A stretch of 64,000 nucleotides of DNA from Pseudomonas sp. dw_612 (lineage in GTDB: Bacteria > Pseudomonadota > Gammaproteobacteria > Pseudomonadales > Pseudomonadaceae), in NCBI RefSeq assembly GCF_018449725.1, contig NZ_JAAVVC010000001.1, positions 620,001-684,000 on the forward strand. Reading direction: 5' to 3'. Below are positions 53,188 to 62,542 of the stretch, piece after piece; within the stretch, counting starts at the first letter, position 1, and each line of letters starts with the position of its first letter. A model generated the notes under the pieces. The model ran no database searches. It was not told the DNA's origin and was given only the letters and a program-made list of their open reading frames with translations. The position numbers and the translations under genes were made by a program.

Positions 53188-54176
53188 TGGATGTCCTTGG
53201 CGAAGGCTTGCAGGGCGTGTTCGAGTCGGGCTTCTTCGACGGCATCGGCCGGCAAACCGAAACGCAGGCTGCTGTTATTCGTGAACAGCCGCAGCAAGAT
53301 GCCGCGCCGGGCCATGAACTCATGCAACGCTTCGGCGCGCTCGGTAATCAGCCATTGAAACAGCGCGCAACCGCCCTGAGGTTTGAGGTCGTAGCGCTCC
53401 AGCAGCGCGGCCAGGCGTTGGCTGGCCTCATCGCTGCGCAAGCGTTGCCGGGCGTGGCCTTCGGTGTCCTGCAAGCAGACCTGGCCCAGTACTCTAGTCG
53501 GACCGCTGACCGCCCATGGCCCGACTTGCTCGGCGAGCAATTTGAGCAACTTGCGCTCGGCCAGGACGAAGCCCAGACGCACCCCGGCCAGGCCAAAAAA
53601 CTTGCCGAAGGAACGCAACACGATCAACCCGACCTGATTGGCAAACGGCGCCACGCTCAGTTGCGGCGTGTTGTCCATGAACGCTTCGTCCACCACCAGC
53701 CAGCCACCGCGCTGGGCGAGGCGCGAGTGCCAATCCAGCAGGCGACTCGGGCTCAGGCTCAGGCCCGTCGGATTGTTCGGGTTGACCACCACCAGCACAT
53801 CGAGGCTGTCGAGAAAGAAGTCGACTTCCTGCTCCAGCACTTCACGCACGATGTAGCCGTTACGCCGCCACGCTTCGGCATGTTCGGCATAACACGGCGA
53901 CAGCACGCCGACTTTGCCCGACCGGCGAAGACGCGGCAGCAACTGGATCGCCATCTGCGAACCGGCCACCGGCAGCACTTGGGCCGCGCCGTAATAATCG
54001 CAAGCAGCCTGCTCCAGACCGTCATCGGTTTCCGGCAGTCGCGCCCAGGCGCGCGACGGAATCTCCGGGATCGGAAACGGCCAGGGCGCCAGACCGCTGG
54101 ACAGGTCAAGCCAATCGGCTTCGGCGATGCCGTATTCGAGCGCAGCCTTGCGCAACCGGCCACCGTGCTCAAGCAT
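53184..54176 (-). CDS. cobD: L-threonine-O-3-phosphate decarboxylase
   Basis: 330 residues, PLP-dependent class I aminotransferase fold. It makes (R)-1-aminopropan-2-ol phosphate, the aminopropanol linker. Marks: [34 protein letters not shown] with the Asp, and the PLP lysine in [22 protein letters not shown]. Called cobC in the P. denitrificans scheme. Overlaps neighbours on both sides. Confidence 0.9.
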   Translation of the reverse strand: MLEHGGRLRKAALEYGIAEADWLDLSSGLAPWPFPIPEIPSRAWARLPETDDGLEQAACDYYGAAQVLPVAGSQMAIQLLPRLRRSGKVGVLSPCYAEHAEAWRRNGYIVREVLEQEVDFFLDSLDVLVVVNPNNPTGLSLSPSRLLDWHSRLAQRGGWLVVDEAFMDNTPQLSVAPFANQVGLIVLRSFGKFFGLAGVRLGFVLAERKLLKLLAEQVGPWAVSGPTRVLGQVCLQDTEGHARQRLRSDEASQRLAALLERYDLKPQGGCALFQWLITERAEALHEFMARRGILLRLFTNNSSLRFGLPADAVEEARLEHALQAFAKDIQ

Positions 54177-55077
54177 AGAATTCAGCTCCCACGCAGAGAA
54201 TCAGCAGCCATAACCATACGCCGCGCTGGACCAATTGCCAGCCACGGTCGATGGAGTCGGCATCCGCCGCCGGGCCTTCGCCCAGTTGCGGACGCTGATG
54301 CAATTCGCCGTGATAAATCGCCGCCCCGCCCAATTCGACCCCCAGCGCACCGGCACCGGCCGCCATCACCGGCCCGGCGTTCGGGCTGTCCCAGGTCGGG
54401 CCCTGAGTGCGCCAGCATTTCAATGCGAGTCGGGTTTTGCCCAGCAGCGCGTAGGTCAACGCCACCAGCCGTGCAGGAATGTAGTTGAGGACGTCGTCGA
54501 TTTTTGCCGCCGCCCAGCCGAAGCGTTCGAAGCGTTCGTTGCGATAGCCCCACATGGCGTCGAGGGTGTTGCTCAAGCGATAGAGGACCACGCCGGGCGC
54601 ACCGGCCACGGCAAACCAGAACAGCGCGGCGAATACCGCGTCGCTGCCGTTTTCCAATACCGATTCGGTGGCGGCGCGGGCGACTTCGGTTTTATCCAGT
54701 TCACTGGTCTGGCGGCTGACCAGATAGCCCACGCGTTTGCGCGCTTCCTCCAGGTCATCGCTGCGCAGGGCCTTGGCCACCGGCTCCACATGTTCGCCGA
54801 GGCTGCGCATGCCGAGGGCGCAATACAGCGCCAGAATCTCGACCAGCCAACCGACGTAAGGCGCCCAGGATAGCGCCGTGGCCAGCAAGGTCAGCGGCAA
54901 CACCGCGATCACCCAAGCGGTGACGCCGTGACTGCGCCAGCCACGGCCACCGGAGTTGAATCGTTGCTCGATGCGGTCGGCAAAACGGCCGAACGCCACC
55001 AGCGGATGCCAGCGTTTGGGTTCACCCAGCAGCGCATCCAGCGCAACCGCGGCGACACTCAATAACGCCACACTCAT
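54169..55077 (-). CDS. cbiB: Adenosylcobinamide-phosphate synthase (CbiB/CobD)
   Basis: 302 residues, integral membrane amide synthase that attaches aminopropanol phosphate to adenosylcobyric acid. Marks: [67 protein letters not shown] and [38 protein letters not shown] at 55077 overlaps the bluB stop (ATGA). Confidence 0.93.
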   Translation of the reverse strand: MSVALLSVAAVALDALLGEPKRWHPLVAFGRFADRIEQRFNSGGRGWRSHGVTAWVIAVLPLTLLATALSWAPYVGWLVEILALYCALGMRSLGEHVEPVAKALRSDDLEEARKRVGYLVSRQTSELDKTEVARAATESVLENGSDAVFAALFWFAVAGAPGVVLYRLSNTLDAMWGYRNERFERFGWAAAKIDDVLNYIPARLVALTYALLGKTRLALKCWRTQGPTWDSPNAGPVMAAGAGALGVELGGAAIYHGELHQRPQLGEGPAADADSIDRGWQLVQRGVWLWLLILCVGAEFYA

Positions 55078-55724
55078 TGACTCACTCCCCAATAGTTTTC
55101 GTACAACAGTTCACTGAGTGGACGCGCCTGCGCCCAGCCTTCGAGTACCAGCATCGGCGCTGGGTAGAACTCCTTGACCGGGCCGAGGCACAGAACGGCC
55201 AATGGCTTGGCACCGACGGGCAAACCCAGCAGGTCGGCCAACGCTTGCGGTTCGAACAACGAGACCCAACCCATGCCCAATCCTTCGGCGCGGGCGGCCA
55301 GCCACAGGTTCTGGATCGCGCAGGACAACGACGCCATGTCCATTTCCGGCAACGTGCGGCGGCCGAAGATATGGCGTTCGCGGTCATCCATCAGCGCGGC
55401 GACCAGCACTTCGGCGCAATCGTTGATGCCTTCGACTTTGAGTTTCATGAACTCGTCGGTGCGCTCGCCGAGGGCTTCGGCGGTGCGGATGCGTTCTTCT
55501 TCCACCAATTGCCGGATCTGGCCGCGCAGGGCTCGGTCGCTGATGCGGATGAAGCGCCAGGGCTGCATCAGGCCGACGCTGGGGGCTTGGTGCGCGGCTT
55601 CGAGCAGACGTCGCAATAGATCAGGCTCGACGGTGCCGCCGCTGAAGTGGCGCATGTCGCGGCGTTCGGCGATGGCTCGGTAGACCGCTTCGCGTTCGGC
55701 TTCAGAGAATGCGTTGTTGCTCAT
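55074..55724 (-). CDS. bluB: 5,6-dimethylbenzimidazole synthase
   Basis: 216 residues, nitroreductase-like flavin fold. BluB cleaves reduced FMN with oxygen to form the lower ligand of B12, so this operon makes its own DMB aerobically. Marks: [39 protein letters not shown], and [19 protein letters not shown]. Overlaps both neighbours by four bases; the REP-containing end of cobB abuts its start. Confidence 0.9.
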   Translation of the reverse strand: MSNNAFSEAEREAVYRAIAERRDMRHFSGGTVEPDLLRRLLEAAHQAPSVGLMQPWRFIRISDRALRGQIRQLVEEERIRTAEALGERTDEFMKLKVEGINDCAEVLVAALMDDRERHIFGRRTLPEMDMASLSCAIQNLWLAARAEGLGMGWVSLFEPQALADLLGLPVGAKPLAVLCLGPVKEFYPAPMLVLEGWAQARPLSELLYENYWGVSQ

Positions 55725-57121
55725 GGCCTCTTCGCGAGCAAGCTCGCTCCCACAGGAGATCGCATTTCTTCAGGTACTACACCGTCCACTGTGGGAGCGG
55801 GCTTGCTCGCGAAGGCGGCCTCAAGGTCAGGCGCAAACAATGCGGCAATCGCTTTCGGATTCGACGGAAAATAAAAGTGCACATAAGAGGCCGTCATCCG
55901 CCCCTCACGATAAACCGCCTCCGCCCCACGTCCGCCGTTGGGGCTCAGGCCCCGGGCAATCGGCTCCAGCTCAGTGCTGGTCAACGAATGGTGATAGGTG
56001 TGCCCGCGCAACGATCCTTCCGGCAACTCGACCGCTTGCAAGGCCAACGCAGCCAAGCGCTTCTGCATCACCGCATCACCGGCCAGCAGCCCAACCAGTT
56101 CTGCGCGAGTGCCTTCGACATCGGTCAAAGAATCGAGCAGATACAGCATGCCGCCACACTCAGCCAGCAAGGGTTTACCCGCCGCGTGATGCGCGCGAAT
56201 CGCGGTCAGCATCAAGGTGTTCTGCGACAACGCGACATGGTGCAGTTCGGGGTAACCACCCGGCAGATAGAGACTGTCGGCCTCTGGCAACTCGGTATCG
56301 CGAATCGGCGAGAAGAATGACAACTCGGCGCCCATCGCCCGCAGCAAATCCAGGCTCGCGCCGTAGGTGAAGGCAAACGCTTCGTCACGGGCCACGGCGA
56401 TGCGCACGCCTTTGAGCAATGGTTCAGCGGTGATCACATCCGGCGCGGCGAATTCGACCGCCGGTGGCAGCGCTACCTCGCAACTGCTGGCCAACGCATC
56501 GGCCGCCGCATCGAGGCGCAGATCGAGATCATTCAACTCACTGGCCTGGACCAGACCGAGGTGACGGCTCGGCAGTTCGATTCCGGTTTCCCGGGACAAC
56601 GCGCCGTACCAACGCAGACCTTCGGTGAGGCTGCCTTCGAGCAACTGCGCGTGACGCAAGGTGCCGACGCGGTTGGCCAGGACGCCGGCAAACGGCAAGT
56701 CCGGCTGATACTTCGCCAGCCCCAACGCCAAGGCGCCAAAGGTCTGAGCCATGGCGGTGCCGTCGATTACACCGAGCACCGGTACGCCGAAGTGCCGCGC
56801 CAGATCGGCGCTGGACGGCGTGCCGTCGAACAGGCCCATGACGCCTTCGATCAGAATCAGATCGGCTTCACCGGCGGCTTCCCACAACAGCCGACGACTT
56901 TCCTGCTCGCCGACCATCCACATGTCCAATTGATAGACCGGAGCACCGCTGGCGCGCTCGAGAATCATCGGGTCGAGGAAGTCCGGGCCGCACTTGAACA
57001 CGCGCACCTTGCGCCCCTGATTGCGATGCAACCGGGCAAGCGCGGCGGTGACGGTGGTCTTGCCCTGACCGGAGGCCGGCGCGGCAATCAGTACCGCCGG
57101 GCAATGACGTATGCTTTTCAT
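55721..57121 (-). CDS. cobB: Cobyrinate a,c-diamide synthase with REP-encoded C-terminus
   Basis: 466 residues. N-terminal P-loop GQGKTTVTAALARLHRNQG and LPGGYPELH...LAECGGMLYLLDS in the C-terminal glutamine amidotransferase part. It amidates the a and c side chains of (hydrogeno)byrinate. The last ~31 residues ([30 protein letters not shown]) are encoded by a REP pair and have the typical composition of translated REP, so the native end is probably near VHFYFPSNPKAIAALF. Start at 57121 (MKSIRHCPAVLIAAPASGQGKTT) is chosen over 57178. Gap to cobO 10 bases. Confidence 0.9.
   Translation of the reverse strand: MKSIRHCPAVLIAAPASGQGKTTVTAALARLHRNQGRKVRVFKCGPDFLDPMILERASGAPVYQLDMWMVGEQESRRLLWEAAGEADLILIEGVMGLFDGTPSSADLARHFGVPVLGVIDGTAMAQTFGALALGLAKYQPDLPFAGVLANRVGTLRHAQLLEGSLTEGLRWYGALSRETGIELPSRHLGLVQASELNDLDLRLDAAADALASSCEVALPPAVEFAAPDVITAEPLLKGVRIAVARDEAFAFTYGASLDLLRAMGAELSFFSPIRDTELPEADSLYLPGGYPELHHVALSQNTLMLTAIRAHHAAGKPLLAECGGMLYLLDSLTDVEGTRAELVGLLAGDAVMQKRLAALALQAVELPEGSLRGHTYHHSLTSTELEPIARGLSPNGGRGAEAVYREGRMTASYVHFYFPSNPKAIAALFAPDLEAAFASKPAPTVDGVVPEEMRSPVGASLLAKRP
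55729..55815. repeat. REP inverted pair inside the cobB coding sequence
   Basis: TTCGCGAGCAAGCTCGCTCCC and CTGTGGGAGCGGGCTTGCTCG arms with a ~35-base centre, wholly inside the cobB frame and ending just before the bluB ATG. Confidence 0.9.
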
Positions 57122-57131
57122 AAAATAGTAT

Positions 57132-57743
57132 TCACAGCTCGACGCCTTTTTGCGCTTTGATCCCGGCCTGGAACGCATGCTTGATCACGCCCATTTCGGT
57201 GACGGTGTCAGCCAGCTCGATCATTTCCGGCTTGGCGCCGCGACCGGTGACGACCACGTGTTGCATCGGCGGACGGGCCTGCAAGTCGCTGAGCACTTGA
57301 TCGAGATCGAGGTAGCCGTGCTTGAGGGCAATGTTCAGTTCATCCAGCACCACCAGACCGATCGACGGATCGCGCAGCAGTTCGCGGGACACTTCCCACG
57401 CGGCTTCGGCGGCGGCGATGTCGCGCTGACGGTCCTGGGTTTCCCAGGTGAAGCCTTCGCCCATCACATGAAAGCGCACTTGCTCCGGAAAGCGGCGGAA
57501 GAACAATTCTTCGCCCGTGCTGTTGCGGCCCTTGATGAACTGCACCACACCGCACTGCATGCCGTGGCCCATGGACCGGGCGAGCATGCCGAAGGCCGAG
57601 CTGCTTTTGCCTTTGCCATTGCCGGTCAGCACCAGCAGCAGGCCGCATTCGTTCGGCGAATTGGCGATGCGTTCATCGATCACGGCTTTTTTGCGCTGCA
57701 TGCGCGCCAGGTGGCGTTCGTCACGATCAGGGGTATCAGTCAT
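57132..57743 (-). CDS. cobO: Cob(I)yrinic acid a,c-diamide adenosyltransferase
   Basis: 203 residues, BtuR/CobO fold. LTGNGKGKSSSAFGML is the P-loop (GNGKGKSS) and VLDELNIALKHGYLDLDQVLSDLQARP the conserved middle. It adenosylates the cobalt of cobyrinate diamide. ATG at 57743 (MTDTPDRDERH) is preferred; the frame to 57893 runs into the riboswitch. First gene of the operon. Confidence 0.93.
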   Translation of the reverse strand: MTDTPDRDERHLARMQRKKAVIDERIANSPNECGLLLVLTGNGKGKSSSAFGMLARSMGHGMQCGVVQFIKGRNSTGEELFFRRFPEQVRFHVMGEGFTWETQDRQRDIAAAEAAWEVSRELLRDPSIGLVVLDELNIALKHGYLDLDQVLSDLQARPPMQHVVVTGRGAKPEMIELADTVTEMGVIKHAFQAGIKAQKGVEL

Positions 57744-57829
57744 GGGGGAGCTCTCCGTTGAGGCTGGATAACGGCGGGCAGGCACAAGAATAGACGGCAA
57801 AAAGCCTGGCATCGCCCACCGTGATGCCG

Positions 57830-58045
57830 CTGGATGGATCAGGCCGGTCTCCGGGCTCATGAGCGGTTTGCACCGGACTGCGCGCCTTCCCATGTCGTTT
57901 TGACACAGTGGCTAAAAGGCGCAGTTTTTCACTCATTTACCGTTGCGGGGGCAGCGCCGGGATCGTGGTTCTTCATTCGTCGAATGAACGCACTCACCGG
58001 CTTCCCTGTTTCACTCTGTCGACCAAGGCCACAGAGCACCTGAAG
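57830..58045 (-). promoter_or_regulatory. Cobalamin riboswitch
   Basis: On the minus strand the aptamer has GGTGCTCTGTGG, GGGAAGCCGGTGAG, GCTGCCCCCGCAACGGTAA and the B12-box-like GAGCCCGGAGACCGGCCTG, in the class order, about 90 bases before cobO. Established knowledge: adenosylcobalamin binding shuts off cob/btu expression. The stretch 57744-57830 between it and cobO probably holds the expression platform. Confidence 0.92.
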
Positions 58046-58212
58046 CAAGCCGCGAAGGTTAGAGGGTTGGGGGTGGAGCGTCAATTAAAGCCGGGACACC
58101 GCTGGGCGAATAACTGCCATCGATCAATTATCTGACGCCATTCTTGTGCCACACTCTGAGCAGTGATATCAAAGAGCCACAATCTCACAACACAATAACA
58201 AAGGTGAGCCCC

Positions 58213-58797
58213 ATGCAAGGCATGATCATCAGCAATCCGAAGCTGGAATTCCTGCGCCCGCTGCTGGAACGCTGGTTTGACTGTATCGACCGTTACAACG
58301 CCGTGCGCGGCGATAACGATGCGCCGTACTGGTTCGACGAAAAAGCCAACCTCAGCCTGCTGTCGGCCGCGGCCTGGATGGCGGAAATGGTCACGCTGCA
58401 ACAGACGCCAACGCGCAAACAGACCGAAGAAGGCGAACGCAATGCCCGCGCCGATCTGTTGATCGCCGCCAGTGAACAACGCGCTTACCTTCAGGCCACC
58501 CAGCGCTGGCCCAAGGTCAACAGCCTGAACTTGACACAAGCCTTGGTCGATATCACCGGCGACGCCAAGCGCATCAGCTACGCCAGCGACCTGAAACTCG
58601 GCTGTCTGTTCGTCGCCCCGCAAAAAGCCCAGCAAAGTGCGACCCCGGAAGAACTCCAGGACATGGTCGACGACCTGCAAAAGGAACACACCTGCGCCGT
58701 GGCCTGGTATTTCCCCTACGCCTACCGCAAGTTGCGCAACGAAGCCGGCCAGTATCACCCGGGCATCGCGGTGCTGTTTAAAGAGGCCCGTGGCTAA
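58213..58797 (+). CDS. Uncharacterised protein, 194 aa
   Basis: Begins MQGMIISNPKLEFLRPLLERWFDCIDRYNAVRGDNDAPYWFDEKANLSLLSAAAWMAEMVTLQQTPTRK; soluble, Trp-rich and helical at the start, with YFPYAYRKLRNEAGQYHPGIAVLF near the end. AAGGTGAG lies before the ATG. No recognised family; no neighbour suggests a pathway. Confidence 0.7.
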   Translation: MQGMIISNPKLEFLRPLLERWFDCIDRYNAVRGDNDAPYWFDEKANLSLLSAAAWMAEMVTLQQTPTRKQTEEGERNARADLLIAASEQRAYLQATQRWPKVNSLNLTQALVDITGDAKRISYASDLKLGCLFVAPQKAQQSATPEELQDMVDDLQKEHTCAVAWYFPYAYRKLRNEAGQYHPGIAVLFKEARG

Positions 58798-58863
58798 TCG
58801 GTTGAACCATCGCGCTTTTTTACTTCTCTATGTTTAAACAGTGCATTCATAGGGAAGATCAGC

Positions 58864-60177
58864 ATGCGCAAGCCCCAGCTCGTTCTCGTTATCGCGCTCG
58901 CCGGAGGGCTTGTTGCCTGCGGCGAGACCTCCAGCCTGCAAGTCACGGACGGCACCGGCCCCTCGCCCAAACTGCCAGAACCGAACAAAACCCTGATCCC
59001 GACGGTGAACATCGCCCCGGCGATCGGCTGGCCGGCCGGGGCCAAACCGACTTCGGCGGCGGGGACCCAGGTGGCGGCATTTGCCGAGAACCTCGATCAC
59101 CCACGCTGGCTCTACGTGCTGCCCAACGGCGATGTGCTGGTGGCCGAAACCAACGCGCCGCCCAAACCGGATGACGGCACAGGCATTCGCGGCTGGGTGA
59201 TGAAGAAAGTCATGGGCCGCGCCGGCGCCGGCGTGCCGAGCCCGAATCGTATTACGTTGCTGCGGGACAAGGACCACGACGGCGTGGCCGAAACCCGCAC
59301 GGTGTTCCTGGAAAATCTCAATTCGCCTTTCGGCATGACCCTGGTTGGCAATGACCTGTACGTCGCCGACACCGATCGCCTGCTGCGTTTTCACTATGAA
59401 ACCGGGGATACGGCAATCAAGTCTGAGCCGATGAAAGTGATCGATCTGCCGGGCGGCACGCTGAATCACCACTGGACCAAAAACGTCATCGCCAGCAAGG
59501 ACGGCAGCAAGCTGTACGTGACCGTGGGTTCCAACAGCAACGTCGGCGAAAACGGTCTGGATAAAGAAGAAGGTCGCGCGGCAATCTGGGAAGTGGACCG
59601 CGCCACCGGCAACCACCGGATCTTCGCCTCCGGCCTGCGCAACCCCAACGGCATGGACTGGGAACCGAGCAGCGGCGCGTTGTGGACGTCGGTCAATGAA
59701 CGGGACGAGATCGGCAGCGACCTCGTGCCGGACTACATCACCTCAGTCAAGGACGGCGCGTTTTACGGCTGGCCGTTCAGTTATTACGGGCAACACGTCG
59801 ATGTGCGCGTCGAGCCGCAGAACCCGGACCTGGTGGCCAAAGCTATCGCCCCGGATTATGCGGTCGGCCCGCACACCGCTTCGCTGGGCTTCACCTTCGC
59901 CGAGGGCAGCAAACTGCCGACACCGTTTACCAACGGCGCCTTCGTCGGCCAGCACGGCTCGTGGAACCGCAAACCGCACAGCGGCTATAAAGTGATTTTC
60001 GTGCCGTTCACGGCGGGCAAACCGACCGGGCAACCGGTGGATGTGCTGACCGGGTTCCTGGATAAAGATGAAAACGCCCTGGGCCGGCCGGTGGGCGTGG
60101 TGATTGATCAGCAAGGGGACTTGCTGGTGGCGGATGATGTGGGGAACAAGGTTTGGCGGGTTTCTGCCGTTAAATAA
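58864..60177 (+). CDS. PQQ-dependent sugar/sorbosone dehydrogenase-like lipoprotein
   Basis: 437 residues. Lipobox LVACG (Cys19), then a six-bladed beta-propeller of the sorbosone dehydrogenase/Glucose-sorbosone family: [110 protein letters not shown]. Likely oxidises a sugar or aldehyde in the periplasm, using PQQ if it resembles its relatives; cofactor use is inferred, not shown. Confidence 0.8.
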   Translation: MRKPQLVLVIALAGGLVACGETSSLQVTDGTGPSPKLPEPNKTLIPTVNIAPAIGWPAGAKPTSAAGTQVAAFAENLDHPRWLYVLPNGDVLVAETNAPPKPDDGTGIRGWVMKKVMGRAGAGVPSPNRITLLRDKDHDGVAETRTVFLENLNSPFGMTLVGNDLYVADTDRLLRFHYETGDTAIKSEPMKVIDLPGGTLNHHWTKNVIASKDGSKLYVTVGSNSNVGENGLDKEEGRAAIWEVDRATGNHRIFASGLRNPNGMDWEPSSGALWTSVNERDEIGSDLVPDYITSVKDGAFYGWPFSYYGQHVDVRVEPQNPDLVAKAIAPDYAVGPHTASLGFTFAEGSKLPTPFTNGAFVGQHGSWNRKPHSGYKVIFVPFTAGKPTGQPVDVLTGFLDKDENALGRPVGVVIDQQGDLLVADDVGNKVWRVSAVK

Positions 60178-60202
60178 ATCTCCAACTGCCAACGCATAGC
60201 AA

Positions 60203-60296
60203 ATGTGGGAGCGGGCTTGCTCGCGAAAGCGGTGTGTCATTCAACAATAATGTCGACTGATACACCCTCTTCGCGAGCAAGCCCGCTCCCACATTT
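60203..60296. repeat. REP inverted pair
   Basis: ATGTGGGAGCGGGCTTGCTCG and CTTCGCGAGCAAGCCCGCTCC arms with a ~40-base centre between convergent genes. Its centre resembles that of the 27996-28086 pair. Confidence 0.9.
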
Positions 60297-60313
60297 TTAA
60301 TCGGTGACAGTGC

Positions 60314-60967
60314 TTACCGTTTGCGGCACAGGGTCAATCCATCGCCAATCGGCAACAGCGATAAATCCACACGCCCATCATCCTTCAACGCTCGATTGAG
60401 CTTCTGGATCGCCCGAGTATCCACACTCTCGGGATTACTTTCCAACACCCGCCCGCTCCACAACGTGTTATCGAATATCGCCAGACCACCCACCCGCAGT
60501 AAACGCAGGGCGTGCTCCAGATAATTCGGGTAGTTGGCCTTGTCGGCGTCGATAAAGATCAGATCAAACTCACCCGGTTGTTCCAGCTGAGCAAGGGTTT
60601 CCAGCGCGGGCGCCAGACACAGGTCGATGCGTTCGGCCAAACCCGCCTCCTGCCAGTAACGCCGGGCGATGGCGTTGTAGTCGCCAGGGATATCGCAACA
60701 GATCAACGAGCCGTCCTCCGGCAACGCCGATGCCATGCATAAAGCGCTGTAACCGGTGAAGGTGCCGACTTCCAGCAAGCGCCTGGCGCCGATGAGCTTG
60801 ACCAACAAGGCGAGGAACTGCCCCTGCTCCGGTGCCACTTGCCAGCGGGCCATGGGCAGCGTCTGGGTTTCGTCGCGCAAACGCTTGAGCAGCGGCGTCT
60901 CCCTGAGGGAAACGTCGAGCAGGTATTGATACAAGGATTCGTCGAGATTGAGCGTGCGATTGGTCAT
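60314..60967 (-). CDS. Class I SAM-dependent O-methyltransferase
   Basis: 217 residues of the caffeoyl-CoA/catechol O-methyltransferase-like group: LLEVGTFTGYSALCMASALPEDGSLICCDI (motif I), FDLIFIDADKANYPNYLEHALRLLRVGGLAIFDNTLWSGRV. A metal-dependent catechol-type activity is likely. ATG at 60967 follows a GTG one codon earlier. It lies 21 bases after the NlpC/P60 gene. Confidence 0.88.
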   Translation of the reverse strand: MTNRTLNLDESLYQYLLDVSLRETPLLKRLRDETQTLPMARWQVAPEQGQFLALLVKLIGARRLLEVGTFTGYSALCMASALPEDGSLICCDIPGDYNAIARRYWQEAGLAERIDLCLAPALETLAQLEQPGEFDLIFIDADKANYPNYLEHALRLLRVGGLAIFDNTLWSGRVLESNPESVDTRAIQKLNRALKDDGRVDLSLLPIGDGLTLCRKR

Positions 60968-60988
60968 CACAGTCTCTGCGCAGAAAAC

Positions 60989-61525
60989 CTACTGATTACG
61001 CGCCAGATGCTCAGGTTGCAAGACGCGTTTGGCACTGAGATAGGCTTTCTGCCAGTAGGCTTTGGACAAGCTGTCGAGCTTCACCGTGCCGCCGGTGGCC
61101 GGGGCGTGGACGAAGCGGCCTTCACCGACGTAGATCCCGGCGTGGCTGACCTGGGAGCCGCCATTGGTGGCGAAGAAAATCAGGTCACCGGTTTGCAGGC
61201 CTTCCTTGCCGACATTGGCCGCTTGCATGCTGATCATTTCCCGCGTGGTGCGCGGCAGGGAAATGCCGGCGACGTCGCGGTAGACGTAACCGATCAGGCC
61301 ACTGCAATCGAATCCGGAATCCGGCGTGTTGCCGCCCCAGCGATACGGCGTGCCCACCAGGCCGAGGGCGCGGAACAGCACGTCTTCTGCCTCTGGGGAG
61401 AAAGCCTGGGATGGACCGAAAACAATGGGCGCTCGAACCACGGGCGCAGGCGGCGGTGTGCGGCTGGCGCAGGCGCTGAGCAGCGCGGCGAGGAGCATCA
61501 GAGTGAGGCGGGCCGACATCGTCAT
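60989..61525 (-). CDS. NlpC/P60 family lipoprotein, copy 1
   Basis: 178 residues. Signal MTMSARLTLMLLAALLSAC with lipobox LSAC. NlpC/P60 core: YRWGGNTPDSGFDCSGLIGYVYRDVAG (catalytic Cys in DCSG), GDLIFFATNGGSQVSHAGIYVG (His in SHAGIY) and FVHAPAT. It is a D,L-endopeptidase type of cell-wall hydrolase, like Spr/MepS. Tandem paralogue next door. Confidence 0.9.
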   Translation of the reverse strand: MTMSARLTLMLLAALLSACASRTPPPAPVVRAPIVFGPSQAFSPEAEDVLFRALGLVGTPYRWGGNTPDSGFDCSGLIGYVYRDVAGISLPRTTREMISMQAANVGKEGLQTGDLIFFATNGGSQVSHAGIYVGEGRFVHAPATGGTVKLDSLSKAYWQKAYLSAKRVLQPEHLARNQ

Positions 61526-61579
61526 AAGCAGAACATCCTGATCTGGCTGCGGCTTTTTCTGCCGGGAAGACAGAAAAGA

Positions 61580-61608
61580 AAACCGCCTGCGCAAGACGCA
61601 GGCGGTTT
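61580..61608 (-). terminator. Terminator between the two NlpC/P60 genes
   Basis: AAACCGCCTGCG / CGCAGGCGGTTT perfect 12-bp stem with a 5-base loop, followed on the minus strand by TTTTCTTTT. Confidence 0.75.
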
Positions 61609-61690
61609 GCCATCAATAATAGATCAGGATTCTAGCGCCTATGCGCCAAACTTCAAGTAAGACTTTAAGTTCGCCTTACATAAAGTGTGC

Positions 61691-62329
61691 TTACTTGCGA
61701 GCGGTGACCACCGTCGGGGCCATCGCGAGTGCGCGCTTGGCTTCGATGAAGGTCTTGCTCCAGTAGCTGTCGCCCAGGCTATCGACTCGCACGCCACCGC
61801 TTTTGCGGCTGCTGGAGTGGATGAACTGGTCATCACCGAGGTAAATCCCGGCGTGACTGACGCGACCGCGCCGACCGTTGGTGGCGAAGAACAACAGATC
61901 GCCAGGCTTCAGGTTGTTGCGCGACACCAGAGGGGCATCCACGTTGATCATTTCGCGAGTGGAGCGCGGCAGGTTCATGCCGGCCTCTTCGCGGAACAGG
62001 TAGCCGATGAAACCGCTGCAGTCGAAACCGGCTTCAGAAGTACCGCCGAAACGGTAACGGGTACCGATCAGGGACATGCCGCGTTCGAGGATGCTGTCAG
62101 CCAGAACCGGAAGCTGGTAAGACTTGCCGTCGGCGAAGCTGGCCAGTTCTTTTTCGGTGGCCGTCTCTTCCTGGTAAAGCGCGTCCTGATAAAGGACGGA
62201 AGATTGGGCGGTAACAGAGTTTTTAACCTGCTGTTGTTGCTCTTGCTGGGACACTGGAGAGTGAGCAGCGCAACCGAACAACAGGGTGACGAGTGCGAGA
62301 GGCACGAGGGGTGCGAAGCGATTTAGCAT
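61691..62329 (-). CDS. NlpC/P60 family lipoprotein, copy 2
   Basis: 212 residues. Signal ending LVTLLFGC (lipobox FGC-type), then a Gln-rich linker (QQEQQQQ) and the core YRFGGTSEAGFDCSGFIGYLFREEAGMNLPRSTREMI and GRRGRVSHAGIYLGDDQFIHSSS. Cys and His catalytic positions match copy 1, to which it is closely similar; an N-terminal insert distinguishes it. ATG at 62329 is used in preference to an upstream in-frame ATG at 62401. Confidence 0.88.
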   Translation of the reverse strand: MLNRFAPLVPLALVTLLFGCAAHSPVSQQEQQQQVKNSVTAQSSVLYQDALYQEETATEKELASFADGKSYQLPVLADSILERGMSLIGTRYRFGGTSEAGFDCSGFIGYLFREEAGMNLPRSTREMINVDAPLVSRNNLKPGDLLFFATNGRRGRVSHAGIYLGDDQFIHSSSRKSGGVRVDSLGDSYWSKTFIEAKRALAMAPTVVTARK

Positions 62330-62542
62330 GGGCACGACCGTGGCTGATAGTTGTAAAGAAGCCGAGACTATGCCCGCTATCAACCTCATTTGCAAATTCA
62401 ATCGAACTTTATGTGACTTCTCTGTTTCTCGTTTACATCTAAGCGCTTAAGCCCATTTTGAATGTTCGCGCAGCCTGCAGCCCTGCAGGAAAGCGAATTT
62501 CTTGGCGCCTGGAATATGCCAAAACCCTCTAAAGGCCTTGGT

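Noticed and set aside
667..60296. Spaced repeats considered as CRISPR arrays
   Set aside because: Repeats occur as single inverted pairs far apart with no regular spacers and no cas genes; they are REP elements.
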